Part shown: positions 17,389 to 26,268 of the stretch, one piece after another
How the letters are laid out: the number at the start of each line of letters is the position of its first letter
Position numbering within the stretch: position 1 is the first letter of the stretch
NCBI RefSeq assembly: GCF_001571225.1
Contig: NZ_BCTJ01000013.1
Location: forward strand, 1 to 64,000
DNA length: 64,000 bases
Direction of reading: 5' to 3'
Source of the DNA: Hydrogenophaga palleronii NBRC 102513
GTDB taxonomy: Bacteria > Pseudomonadota > Gammaproteobacteria > Burkholderiales > Burkholderiaceae_C
Program-made: the position numbers and the translations under genes
Notes under the pieces: model-generated
Told to the model about the DNA's origin: nothing
Database searches by the model: none
What the model saw: the letters and a program-made list of their open reading frames with translations, nothing else

Positions 17389-19491
17389 ATGACCTCGAAC
17401 CACAACTCGAACTCGAACCAGAAACCCAATCAGATTGAAGAATTCGCCACCGGACTGGAGCACTTCGCTGCCGAACTGCACAAGCACCATGCTCTGCAAC
17501 CGCCACATGGCGCTCCTCAACCCATGAGCGTGGAGCTCTCCATCCCACCGGCTCCGAGCGCATACATCTCTGACCCCATGGACGAGTTCACCAACGTCTG
17601 CGGCGAACTGCTCGACCCGCTGTCGGTGATCCGGGTGACCGCGCACATCAGCGCCGCGCAGCCGTTCGGATCGATTGCGTCCGAGGCGGATCAGCACTTC
17701 TTGCAGACCGAGATGGCGTACCGCGGTGGAACGCCACCCAGCACGGTGGACCTCTCCGGCTGCATGTCCCTGGTCCGTCTGGGTGCAGGTGACCAGAGCG
17801 TGCTGCTGCCTTCGGTGCACGGCACCCGTTGGATTCCGGAGCCGGGCGTTTACGAACTCGAACTCATGAAGCATGCGGTGCCGAACGTGCCCTCGGATGT
17901 GCTGGTGCTTCAGCAATTCGGTAAGGCATTCCCAGGACCGGCCACGACGCCCTGGGTGCTGCGCCATCTGGGATTGCTGGACACGGTGGAACAGGATTTG
18001 CACCGCGTGCTCGCCAGCCTCAAACCCGTGCACCAGGCGTTCCTGATGGCCGCGCTTAGCCGACCGGACATCGAAGCAGCGCAGCAAGCGTCGACCGCCC
18101 CGGCTGGTCGGTACCCGCAGACGGCCGGGCGCAGCTTTGTCTTGCGCGCCGGCATTCTGGCCGCCATGCGCATGAACGCCCATGACCTCGACCGTGATGA
18201 AGCTTCGTTGGTGCGCCTGGCGGCGGTGCTGGCCGACCTGGGCGCACTGGACCTGCCGAACAAACCGCCATTGGTCGAACCGTCTTCATCTTCTTCGCCA
18301 TCTTCACCTTCCCGCTCTGATGAAATGGAACTGAGGCGGCGCGCGCATCCCGATACGGTGCTGGTGCTTCGAGCCCTCCTGAGCCGCCTGGAAACGCTGG
18401 AGCCGGAAGACGCATCGCGACTGCGCGCGCTGTGGAGCGGGGAAGGCGAACGCCCGTTCCGCCTGGGCAGCCGTTTCGGCCCGCTGTCCAGGAACCCCGT
18501 GGACCCAGACGTGGCGCGCCTGGGCTGCGCGCTTGGCGATGCACTGAGCCGGGCTCGCGATGAAGACCACCGCCGCTTGAGCGTGCCGCGTTCGACGCAA
18601 GATGATCAGGGCGATGGTCGTTATGCCAGCGACGACGCAGGTGCCCGCAGCGCTTGGGTGGTGAAGTCAGTGCCCGCTCCTGCTCACGCCGTCAGGCCTG
18701 TAGTAACTCGTCCACCTGTGCCGTATTCAAAAGGCGAAGGTGGTTCCACCTCCGGTGGGTCCCCAGCCGGTGAACGTCACCCCGCGCCCCAGCGCCGCGC
18801 GATCTTTCCTCGGACGGTGATGGAGCATGAGTTGATGGAGGCGGTGTGCGATGCGTTAGATGACCCGAACGACATCTTCCTGCAGGAGCAGGACGTCATT
18901 GGCGAGTCCCATGCCGAAACGGATCACGAGCCCAGTGACGATGCCCACGGTGGTGATTCGGGTGATGCCCATGAGGACGCCAGTGGCGCTGGCGAGATGC
19001 TCTCGTGTAGTGAAGCCGCGACGGACACCGAAGAACTGGTCCGCCGGAAGTATTCGGTGAGCCGCATGCCACCTTCCAGCCTGGACTGGGCCGCCGGCAT
19101 GCTCGACGGCGACGGATGCATCGCCATCGTGAAGCAACCGTTCCGTCACCGCAAGACGATCTACCGCTTGGTCGTGTGCATCGTCCAGAACTGCCGCCAG
19201 ACCCTGGAGCACTTCCAGAAGTGTTTGAACCTGCCCGGCACCATCTACGAGGTGGCGCGCAAGCTCCAGCACAACAAGCAGGTCTACACCCTGAACTACA
19301 GCGGGCCGAACGCGATGCGGCTTGTGCAGATGCTCCAGGGCCACCTGGTGCGAAAGCGTCTGGAGGCTGCTGTGGCGTTGTCGTTCTGCGAGAACGGCCA
19401 GATCAGCCGGCGCTTTGGCTGCCACGGCGTGCCACCCCACATCCACAACATCCGTGTGGCGCACTACAAGAAGCTGCGGGCACTCAAATGA
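17389..19491 (+). CDS. Large accessory protein with a C-terminal LAGLIDADG domain
   Basis: A 700-aa protein. The C-terminal 140 residues are a single LAGLIDADG endonuclease-type domain: WAAGMLDGDGCIAIV at residues 567-581 (expected metal-binding Asp about 575), then YRLVVCIVQNCRQTLEHF, the beta-strand VYTLNYSGPNAMRLV and a final basic helix. The first 450 residues look helical; RLAAVLADLGALDLP resembles the LLHDLGK core of HD domains with the His replaced, but this is weak. A low-complexity acidic linker joins the halves. The stop overlaps the AAA+ gene start (ATGA). Possible roles are a homing endonuclease, a WhiA-like DNA-binding regulator, or a processing nuclease of the element. Confidence 0.65.
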   Translation: MTSNHNSNSNQKPNQIEEFATGLEHFAAELHKHHALQPPHGAPQPMSVELSIPPAPSAYISDPMDEFTNVCGELLDPLSVIRVTAHISAAQPFGSIASEADQHFLQTEMAYRGGTPPSTVDLSGCMSLVRLGAGDQSVLLPSVHGTRWIPEPGVYELELMKHAVPNVPSDVLVLQQFGKAFPGPATTPWVLRHLGLLDTVEQDLHRVLASLKPVHQAFLMAALSRPDIEAAQQASTAPAGRYPQTAGRSFVLRAGILAAMRMNAHDLDRDEASLVRLAAVLADLGALDLPNKPPLVEPSSSSSPSSPSRSDEMELRRRAHPDTVLVLRALLSRLETLEPEDASRLRALWSGEGERPFRLGSRFGPLSRNPVDPDVARLGCALGDALSRARDEDHRRLSVPRSTQDDQGDGRYASDDAGARSAWVVKSVPAPAHAVRPVVTRPPVPYSKGEGGSTSGGSPAGERHPAPQRRAIFPRTVMEHELMEAVCDALDDPNDIFLQEQDVIGESHAETDHEPSDDAHGGDSGDAHEDASGAGEMLSCSEAATDTEELVRRKYSVSRMPPSSLDWAAGMLDGDGCIAIVKQPFRHRKTIYRLVVCIVQNCRQTLEHFQKCLNLPGTIYEVARKLQHNKQVYTLNYSGPNAMRLVQMLQGHLVRKRLEAAVALSFCENGQISRRFGCHGVPPHIHNIRVAHYKKLRALK

Positions 19492-20915
19492 AGAGGATCC
19501 GCGTGCGCATTCATCCCGCCACAGAAAGCGCCGAACTCAGGATCGAGGTGCTCGAGGGCCTCACGCCGGTCCTCACGCCGCCCCCCTCCACGCCCGTGGC
19601 CTCTGAACACACGGGCCGACCGCCGTTCGTGACCGAAGGCCAGTTCGTGGAGCAGTCGAGCACGAGCCGGTACCACGCCGACCGAAAAGTCTTGTGGGTC
19701 ACCCAGACCCTCAAAGACGAACTCGATGTCCAGGCCCAGCAAGAAGCCGAACGCAAGGCGCGCGAGGAGAAGGACGGCGCCGAAGCAGCCGAGAACGCCC
19801 AGGCGGAGGCTGCTGACGCCGCGGGCAATCCGCGTGATGCCAAGTCGGACAAGAAGGTCAAGGAAGAAGCGCGGCGTTCGCGGCGCAGGGGATTGCCCAT
19901 TGGGAGCACAGATCCGAAAACATTCCAGGAGCAACTCAGCGGGTTGCCCGCCAAAAGGAAGCTGCGTGTCTACGACCCGGATGACCTGGAGAAGCTGTGC
20001 GAGAGCAAGCTGCAGAGCGACGCGGATGTGCAAAAGCGCAATGCCGCCATCTACAAAGAGCTGGCTCCCAAGGGCGCCTGGCGCCGGGTGGGCCTTCCCC
20101 CTAGCCTCAATGAGATCCTGGCCCTGGAGCAGTCCCACCCACATTTCTCTGAAGTGATCCATTTTGTGGCCGATCGACTCGCCCTGGCCAAGTTGAGCCG
20201 GCGTCCGGTGGGCATCCCACCCATGCTGCTCGCAGGACCTCCCGGGGTGGGCAAGACCCATTTCTGTGAGGCCTTGGCCCAAGCCCTGGGTGTGCCAGTA
20301 CGGCGCCATCCGATGGACCAGGCCGAGACCTCATCGGCCTTGCTCGGTTCGGAGGTGACCTGGGGCAATACGCGCTTCGGCCTGGTGTTCGAGATGCTGG
20401 TCAGGGGAGACTACGCCAACCCGGTGGTGATCCTGGATGAGCTGGACAAGGCAGGGAGCTTTGGCCGGTCTTCAGACCCCACCGCTGTGTTGCACAGTCT
20501 GCTGGAGCCGGTGAGCGCCGGTCGGGTCCGAGACCAGAGTGTGGAGATGGAGCTCGATGCCAGCCTCATCACCTGGATCGCCACCAGCAACTATCCCTGG
20601 CAGATCGCGCCCACCCTGAGGTCCCGCATGCGGGCGTTCTACATCCGCATGCCCGACGCCGAGCAGGCCATCCTGGTGGCCCATACGGTGGTGGCGGCTG
20701 CGATCAGGAACGCCGGGGTGCGCCTGAAGCAGGAGCCCGACAAGGAGTTTGTGCTGGCGCTGGCGCACTTAAGTGCGCGGGAGATCTACCAGCTCACCGG
20801 GGCGGCGATCGCGCAGGCCGTGAGGCAGGGCAGCGGAGTTGTTTCGATCAAGGACCTGCCGGCCGAGGCGCTGGAAGACGACAAACAAGACGAACCAGTG
20901 AAGCATGTGCACTGA
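19488..20915 (+). CDS. AAA+ ATPase (Lon/ClpX-like motor domain)
   Basis: A 475-aa protein starting at ATG 19488, coupled by ATGA overlap to the LAGLIDADG gene. Residues about 80-140 form a charged, Ala/Glu/Lys-rich coiled region. The AAA+ module follows: Walker A LLAGPPGVGKTHF (about residue 250), Walker B NPVVILDELDKAG, sensor 1 LITWIATSNYPW and arginine-finger region RSRMRAFYIRMP, then a helical lid. It resembles the ATPase part of Lon, but no protease Ser-Lys domain follows. It may remodel the protein encoded just upstream. Confidence 0.75.
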   Translation: MKRIRVRIHPATESAELRIEVLEGLTPVLTPPPSTPVASEHTGRPPFVTEGQFVEQSSTSRYHADRKVLWVTQTLKDELDVQAQQEAERKAREEKDGAEAAENAQAEAADAAGNPRDAKSDKKVKEEARRSRRRGLPIGSTDPKTFQEQLSGLPAKRKLRVYDPDDLEKLCESKLQSDADVQKRNAAIYKELAPKGAWRRVGLPPSLNEILALEQSHPHFSEVIHFVADRLALAKLSRRPVGIPPMLLAGPPGVGKTHFCEALAQALGVPVRRHPMDQAETSSALLGSEVTWGNTRFGLVFEMLVRGDYANPVVILDELDKAGSFGRSSDPTAVLHSLLEPVSAGRVRDQSVEMELDASLITWIATSNYPWQIAPTLRSRMRAFYIRMPDAEQAILVAHTVVAAAIRNAGVRLKQEPDKEFVLALAHLSAREIYQLTGAAIAQAVRQGSGVVSIKDLPAEALEDDKQDEPVKHVH

Positions 20916-20938
20916 GAGCACTTGCCACAAAGACACCT

Positions 20939-21446
20939 ATGACATCCACTTCCAACACTCCACCTGCTCCTATGAAGCCGTTGATCACTTTGTTCCTGGA
21001 CTTTGACGGGGTGCTGCACCCCCAGGGCGGGTCCCACGGATCGGCTCTTCGAGAAAGCCCATCTGCTGCAGATCTGCCTTCGGCAGGTCGAGAACGTCGA
21101 GATGGTGATCTCGAGCTCGTGGGCGGCACACTACCCGTTGGAGAAGATGCGGGATTTCTTTGAAGAGCAGCCGGACCTGCATCGGCTCATCGTGGGCTGC
21201 ACGCTTCAGAAAGGCAGTCCCAAGGTTGACTTTGGTGCCATACCGCTGCGTGAATCGCAGTGCCGCAACTGGTTGATCGCCAACCAGCGGGAGCCGCACC
21301 GTTGGATTGCGCTTGAGGACGATCTTCTGAACTTCAAAGCGCGAGAGCAGGTGGTGTTCACCGATCCCCGGCTGGGGTTCAGGACACGCGATGCCGAACG
21401 GGTGTTGGAGTTGGTCGGGCGTCTCCGAAAAGGAACGAGCGCATGA
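20939..21446 (+). pseudogene. HAD-domain phosphatase-like protein, frameshifted
   Basis: The N-terminus reads MKPLITLFLDFDGVLHPQGG in one frame (ATG 20939 or 20972), which is the HAD motif I with nucleophile DFDGV. The rest, TDRLFEKAHLLQICLRQVEN to the stop at 21446, reads in another frame. Removing one base from GGGTCCCAC near 21031 would join them as QGGPTDRLFEKA. The joined product of about 155-170 aa, with SSSWA (motif II) and ALEDD (motif IV), resembles the HAD domain first described in Swiss Army Knife RNA repair proteins. The stop overlaps the next gene. Either a recent mutation or a sequencing error. Confidence 0.65.
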
Positions 21447-22231
21447 AAATCCAGCTGGCTTCCGACCTGCATATCGAACACCTTGAGAGGCGCTTCCCGC
21501 GAGAGGGAAAAGTGCTGCCTGACCCAAGTGCCGATGTGCTTGTGTTGGCGGGTGACATCCATTTGGGCACAAAAGGGATCGAGTACTACGCCGACGTCGA
21601 TATCCCGGTGATCTATGTGGCCGGCAACCACGAGTTCTACGGAGCACATTGGGAGCGAACTCGTGCAGACCTTCAAGCGGCGGCCGTTGGGACATCAGTG
21701 CATGTCCTGGACAATGATCGCATTGAGATTGCAGGTGTTCGATTTCTGGGTGCAACGCTTTGGACGGACTTTAGGCAGCCGGGGTTCACGCAAAGCGCAG
21801 CGATGCAACGAACCGAGGCTGCTTTGAGCGACTTCAGATTGATCGAGACAGAAGAGGGGCCGTTTCAGGCACGGCATGCGCTCGCCGATCACGAGCGATC
21901 ACGTGCCTGGTTGGAGGGTGAGCTGTCGCAAACATTCGATGGGTTGACCGTCGTCGTGACACACCATGGGCCGCATGCGCTGTCCATTCATCCCCGCTAC
22001 CTCGGGAATCCTGTCAATGCGGGCTTCGTGAGCGACCTGGAGCCGTTGGTCAAACAGGCGGTTGTCTGGATGCACGGCCACGTGCATGACAGTTTCGACT
22101 ACATGGTGGAAGGATGCCGAGTGATGGCGAATCCCAGAGGCTACCCCGTGAATGTGAACCGGGCTCGATCTGTCGATGAACTTCGGTTTGAGAATGTCGC
22201 GTTCAACGAGGTGTTCCTGATAGAGGTTTGA
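21443..22231 (+). CDS. Calcineurin-like metallophosphoesterase
   Basis: A 262-aa protein starting in a 4-base ATGA overlap with the HAD gene. The full metallophosphoesterase signature is present: SDLHIEH (D-x-H), LAGDIHLG (GDxx), VAGNHEFYG (GNHE), VTHHGPH and MHGHVHDSFDY (GHxH). These coordinate a two-metal centre that hydrolyses phosphate esters, in this family sometimes 2',3'-cyclic nucleotides or nucleic-acid ends. As the last gene of the LAGLIDADG/AAA+/HAD cassette it may act on the ends made by a nuclease; that is inference. Confidence 0.85.
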   Translation: MKIQLASDLHIEHLERRFPREGKVLPDPSADVLVLAGDIHLGTKGIEYYADVDIPVIYVAGNHEFYGAHWERTRADLQAAAVGTSVHVLDNDRIEIAGVRFLGATLWTDFRQPGFTQSAAMQRTEAALSDFRLIETEEGPFQARHALADHERSRAWLEGELSQTFDGLTVVVTHHGPHALSIHPRYLGNPVNAGFVSDLEPLVKQAVVWMHGHVHDSFDYMVEGCRVMANPRGYPVNVNRARSVDELRFENVAFNEVFLIEV

Positions 22232-22303
22232 ATCCCGCTCCAAATGGTGCCTGCGAGCGATCTCGTTGATGACATGACGTGTTGCCCGCACCACCCGCAA
22301 GAA

Positions 22304-22759
22304 TCACTCGGCTTGCAACCGTGCCACCGCTTCGCGCTTGCCGATTTTGCGCACCGACATGATCTTCTCAAGTTGGGCTGCCCTGGGTGTCACTTGCCCG
22401 CTCTCCCACTTGTAGATGGATAGCGCAGATGCACCCACCAGTTGAGCCATCTGCGCCTGCGTGAAGCCAAGTCGTTGCCGCAGGGCCGAAAACTCGGCTG
22501 GACCAAACGTCACCTTGCGTCCTGGCTTGGTGCGAGCAAGAGTCGCATCGGGTTTGGACGCAGTCTTTGACGCAACACTCGGCGCGGTTCGGGATAGTGC
22601 TTTAACCTTTGACTCAAGTGCTTTGATCTTTCGCTTGAGCTCGGCAATCTCTGACCTATAGGTTGAGGAGCCCTTGCGCAGGGCTGAGAGCTCGTCGCGC
22701 AGCTCCTTGCGGGCGGCGCGGGCGATCTCTTTCTTAAGTGAAGCAGCGAAAGTAGTCAT
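22304..22759 (-). CDS. Coiled-coil plus XRE HTH regulator
   Basis: About 151 aa from ATG 22759; a GTG at 22777 would add six residues, and neither start has a clear ribosome site. The N-terminal half is a coiled coil (AELKRKIKALESKVKAL), followed by a basic linker. The C-terminal part is a MqsA/XRE-type HTH: FSALRQRLGFTQAQMAQLVGAS then IYKWESGQVTPRAAQ. It converges on the metallophosphoesterase gene with a 72-bp gap. Likely a transcription factor of the island. Confidence 0.75.
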   Translation of the reverse strand: MTTFAASLKKEIARAARKELRDELSALRKGSSTYRSEIAELKRKIKALESKVKALSRTAPSVASKTASKPDATLARTKPGRKVTFGPAEFSALRQRLGFTQAQMAQLVGASALSIYKWESGQVTPRAAQLEKIMSVRKIGKREAVARLQAE

Positions 22760-22777
22760 GTGCAGATTCTGCACCAC

Positions 22778-23244
22778 AGCTGCGGATGCCTCTTACGGCG
22801 CCGCGCATTGAGCGCGTGTGTCTAGGGCTTACGGCACAACCCAGTCCAAGTATTTGTCCGCACCCCCGGTAGCTCAAATTTGGATCGGCGTCGACAGTGT
22901 CGACGACCAAAGCAAATCTTGAAAACTACGCGGCAATGACACAAGCTGGCGTCGAACTTTGTGGCCTCAGTTCCCACTGGATCGCACTCCGAACGTTGCC
23001 GTTGGATGGCAATATGACTGCCGAGCTCCTTCGCGGCTAATGTGGGCGATCGATTGCCCCGCCACATACGGCTCTTTGCCTCTTGGAAATCCGTTGGGCG
23101 CCAATGGTTCTGGCGTCTAAGTACGCCTGCATGACGCACCAATACCGAGGACTATTCACCTTCGCTGTCCTCAGCACGTGCCCCGCGTCGCGGCGCGCGA
23201 ACATGGAGGCGTGCTTCGCGACTCAAACGGACATTCAACGGCTG
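22778..23244. other. Non-coding stretch with a 15-bp perfect palindromic dyad
   Basis: No convincing gene on either strand. It contains GTCGACAGTGTCGAC at 22890-22904, two 7-base arms around one base, upstream of the XRE-type gene and possibly its operator. Confidence 0.45.
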
Positions 23245-23460
23245 TCAAATCAAGCCGCGCAGCCGAGAGAATTCAATGCGTGCATCGACGCTTTCGCGCC
23301 ATGTCTCAAACTCAGCGGCTGTGGGCGCCTCCCCCTTGCCGGTCTGGTAGTTCAACATCTTCACGATGAAGACGCAATAAAGCTTATCCATGGCGGAAAG
23401 CGCAACTTGCTCCTTGAAGATTGCGTCACGCAGAGCTTGAATCGAGGTTTGGATCGGCAT
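23245..23460 (-). CDS. Small hypothetical protein, 71 aa
   Basis: MPIQTSIQALRDAIFKEQVALS to the stop, with AAGGA 7 bases before ATG 23460 and normal-looking codon use. The sequence is helical and mildly amphipathic, with no motif I can name. It lies just inside the island, upstream of the composite IS region. Reported as a likely but unproven gene. Confidence 0.45.
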   Translation of the reverse strand: MPIQTSIQALRDAIFKEQVALSAMDKLYCVFIVKMLNYQTGKGEAPTAAEFETWRESVDARIEFSRLRGLI

Positions 23461-23744
23461 TGCAGTCCTTGTAAGTGGAACCTGCGCCTCAATGCCCCAG
23501 TGATTCTCGTCTCAGTATATGTCGCATCTTGCTCCTCCTATCCTCAGCCCACCGCCGATGAGATCCCGCGTGATCCGCACAGAGGTTTGACCGATCTCAA
23601 CCCGCTTCACGCAGGATCGCAGCGGGTTTCCTTGTCCAGCCTGTTCTTCGTCGCTCGCTGGCGTCCCCCGCTGATACCCGTCTTGCGACTGACTTCTTGA
23701 CTCGCGTGAACCGCCCCGTGTTTCGTGGAGGCCGGTTGGTTTAA

Positions 23745-24915
23745 GGCTACGCTGAACAAGTTGAGAGGTGGCGCGAGGTTTGCATGTATCGAGGCACCCG
23801 AGGCACGAAGGTGAAGATGAAGCAACAGACCCTGGCGATGGCAGCCGATCAAGGCGATGGCTACGAGCAGTACCGCAAGCCGACCAAGCGGGACACATTC
23901 CTGGCGACGATGGAACAGATCGTGCCGTGGCAGGAGCTGTGCTCGGTCATCGAGCCCCACTACCCCAAGGCCGGTAACGGACGCCCACCGATCGGGCTGG
24001 AACGCATGCTGCGGATGTACTTCGTGCAGCACTGGTTCAGCCTGGCCGACGAGGCCTGCGAGGAGGCCCTGCTCGACAGCACGGCGCTGCGCCGCTTTGT
24101 GGGCATCGATCTCGGGCGTGAACGTGTGCCTGACGGGACCACGCTGCTGAAGTTTCGCCGCCTGCTGGAGAAGCACAAGCTGGGCGAGGCCTTGTTTGCC
24201 AAGGTGGGGGTGGTACTGCAGGCGCGAGGCATGAAGGTGGGCACCGGCACCATCGTGGACGCTACCATCATCGGTGCGCCCAGCTCGACCAAGAACGCCG
24301 ACAAGCAGCGCGACCCCGAGATGCACCAGACCCGCAAAGGCCAACAGTGGTACTTCGGCATGAAGATGCACATCGGCGTGGACAGCCGCACCGGACTGGC
24401 GCACAGCGCGGTGGTGACGGCGGCCAACGTGCATGACAAACACCCGCTGCCCGATCTGCTGCACGGCAACGAGCAGCGTGTGTACGGCGACAGCGCCTAC
24501 GCCAGCCAGAGGGCGTTGATCGAATCGAAGGCGCCCCGGGCCAAGGACTTCACGAACCAGCGCGTGCGCTGGGGTGGCGAGGTCGATGAAGCCCAGCGCT
24601 CGAAGAATCACAACAAGTCCAAGGTCCGGGCCCGGGTCGAACACGTCTTCGCCGTGGTCAAGCGGCTCTGGGGCTTTACCAAGGTGCGCTACCGAGGCCT
24701 TGCCAAGAACGCCACGCGTTCGTTCGTGGTGCTGTGCCTGGCCAACATCTACCTGGCGCGTCAGCGCCTCGTGGCATGAGTGCGCCCTTTGCGCACCCCA
24801 AGTGCGGGAGCAAGGCCGGTATGACCAAGGAACGCGGTCAAATCGCCCAACTTCCCCGCATCAGCGACCACTTGCCCAGCGGGGCACTCAACTCGGCTAC
24901 TTGTTCAGCGTAGCC
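23745..24915 (+). mobile_element. IS5-family insertion sequence nested in IS3
   Basis: Terminal repeats GGCTACGCTGAACAAGT (23745-23761) and its exact reverse complement (24899-24915) are flanked on both sides by TTAA (23741-23744 and 24916-24919). TTAA fits the YTAR target duplication of the IS5 group. Length 1171 bp with one transposase gene. The insertion lies just beyond the stop of the IS3 orfB and leaves that frame intact. Confidence 0.93.
23784..24779 (+). CDS. IS5-family transposase
   Basis: A 331-aa DDE transposase with an N-terminal DUF772-type region (PPIGLERMLRMYFVQHWF). Catalytic residues lie in TIVDATIIGAPS, YGDSAYASQ and ARVEHVFAVVKRLWGF. The frame is complete from ATG 23784 (alternative start 23817) to TGA 24779, so the element may still be active. 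Confidence 0.93.
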   Translation: MYRGTRGTKVKMKQQTLAMAADQGDGYEQYRKPTKRDTFLATMEQIVPWQELCSVIEPHYPKAGNGRPPIGLERMLRMYFVQHWFSLADEACEEALLDSTALRRFVGIDLGRERVPDGTTLLKFRRLLEKHKLGEALFAKVGVVLQARGMKVGTGTIVDATIIGAPSSTKNADKQRDPEMHQTRKGQQWYFGMKMHIGVDSRTGLAHSAVVTAANVHDKHPLPDLLHGNEQRVYGDSAYASQRALIESKAPRAKDFTNQRVRWGGEVDEAQRSKNHNKSKVRARVEHVFAVVKRLWGFTKVRYRGLAKNATRSFVVLCLANIYLARQRLVA

Positions 24916-24920
24916 TTAAG

Positions 24921-25829
24921 TCAAGCTTCCACCGTGGAGGCTTGACTGGCGAGTTGCCGATAGTAGTTTGCCTCAGCTTCTGCCGGCGGTATGTACCCGA
25001 TGGGCTCAAGCAATCGGTGATGGTTAAACCAAGACACCCATTCGAGGGTCGCCAGTTCCACTGATTCCTTGGTTTTCCACGGCGCCCTGCGATGAATCAG
25101 CTCTGCCTTGTACAGGCCGTTAATTGTTTCCGCCAGGGCGTTGTCATAGCTGTCTCCTTTGCTGCCCACGGAAGGCTCGATGCCCGCCTCGGCCAGGCGT
25201 TCGCTGTAGCGGATGCCCACGTATTGCGAGCCTCTGTCCGAGTGGTGAATCAGCGTTCCATCGCGTTCGGGCTGGCGCGCGTACAGCGCCTGCTCCAGGG
25301 CATCAAGCACGAAGTCCGCACGCATGGAACTGCTGACCCGCCAGCCCACGATGCGCCTGGCGTACACGTCGATTACGAAGGCCACGTACAGCCAACCCTG
25401 CCAGGTCGAGACGTATGTGAAGTCAGAGACCCAGAGCTGGTTTGGCCGATCTGCCATGAACTGCCGGTTGACCCGATCCAGAGGGCACGGCGCACGCTTG
25501 TCGCTGATCGTCGTGCGAATTACCTTGCCTCTCATCACGCCTCGCAAACCCTGGCGCCGCATCAGACGCTCGACCGTGCAGCGAGCAACCGTTGTGCCTT
25601 CACGCGCGAGCTGTCGCCAGACCTTGTCCGCCCCGTAGACCTGCATGTTGGCGTTCCACACACGCTCGATCTGCGGCACCAGCAACTCATCGCGTTGTGC
25701 TCTGGCGCAGCGCTGCTGCGGTTCACGTCGCAGTGCTGCATGACGCCAGTATCCCGATGGGGCGACCCGCAATGCCTTGCAGATCGGCTCGACCCCGTGG
25801 GTGTACCGGTGTTCGTCAATGAAGTCCAT
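24921..25829 (-). CDS. IS3-family transposase OrfB (IS51-like)
   Basis: A 302-aa rve-domain transposase with an HTH_21-like segment (YGADKVWRQL) and DDE residues in WVSDFTYVS, HHSDRGSQYVG and NALAETINGLYKAE. Its ATG overlaps the orfA stop by one base (TGATG). The C-terminus is undisturbed by the nested IS5, whose TTAA target lies two bases past the stop. Confidence 0.93.
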   Translation of the reverse strand: MDFIDEHRYTHGVEPICKALRVAPSGYWRHAALRREPQQRCARAQRDELLVPQIERVWNANMQVYGADKVWRQLAREGTTVARCTVERLMRRQGLRGVMRGKVIRTTISDKRAPCPLDRVNRQFMADRPNQLWVSDFTYVSTWQGWLYVAFVIDVYARRIVGWRVSSSMRADFVLDALEQALYARQPERDGTLIHHSDRGSQYVGIRYSERLAEAGIEPSVGSKGDSYDNALAETINGLYKAELIHRRAPWKTKESVELATLEWVSWFNHHRLLEPIGYIPPAEAEANYYRQLASQASTVEA

Positions 25830-26152
25830 CAGGACTTGAGTCGGCGGTCGAGCTCCGCCTGGGCGAAAAACGCGCTGGCCAACTTCAATATCTCGTTGGC
25901 TCGGCGCAGCTCCTTGACCTCTCGTTCCAGATCCTTGACCCGTTGGGCCTCACTGGACGTGACGCCTTCTCGCACACCAGAATCGACCTCGGCGCGCTTG
26001 ACCCATTCGTTCAAGGTCTGCGGCACACAGCCGATCTTCGGCGCGAGGGACTCGATAGCTGCCCACAACGACGGGTACTCCCCACGGTGCTCTTGCACCA
26101 TCCTCACCGCACGCTCACGCACCTCGGGTGAGAACTTGTTTGACTTCTTCAT
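25829..26152 (-). CDS. IS3-family transposase OrfA (HTH_Tnp_1)
   Basis: A 107-aa DNA-binding subunit: [26 protein letters not shown] leads into the HTH ([15 protein letters not shown]), and then a leucine zipper ([20 protein letters not shown]). A T-rich run encoding AFFAQ near the end is the usual place for a -1 slip into OrfB in this group. Confidence 0.92.
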   Translation of the reverse strand: MKKSNKFSPEVRERAVRMVQEHRGEYPSLWAAIESLAPKIGCVPQTLNEWVKRAEVDSGVREGVTSSEAQRVKDLEREVKELRRANEILKLASAFFAQAELDRRLKS

Positions 26153-26268
26153 GGCTCAATCCTCTCAGAGAAAAGAGCCTCCTCAAAAACCGGGGCGGTT
26201 CAGTTAGCGCTCTAACAGTGGATGAATGCCCTGGCGAAACGAACCCGAGGAATAGCGGCGACTTGGCC

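Larger units (their letters stand above)
23707..26202 (-). mobile_element. IS3-family element (IS51-like group) interrupted by an IS5 element
   Basis: The left end, TGAACCGCCCCGTGTTTCG at 23707, and the right end read in reverse from 26202, TGAACCGCCCCGGTTTTTG, match at most positions over about 27 bases. Between them are orfA and orfB on the minus strand. The IS5-family element lies inside, between the left end and the orfB stop. Without the IS5 and one TTAA copy the IS3 would be about 1.32 kb, normal for this group. No flanking target duplication is visible (GCG left, GTT right), so the copy may mark a recombination joint between the island and the catabolic genes. Confidence 0.88.

Noticed and set aside
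23083..23700. 205-aa open frame on the plus strand before the IS region
   Set aside because: Poor protein character and overlap with a better-supported small minus-strand gene at 23245-23460.
26203..26216. GTTAG-CGCT-CTAAC repeat at the right IS3 edge as an att site
   Set aside because: Five-base arms only, no second copy noticed at the island's other side.
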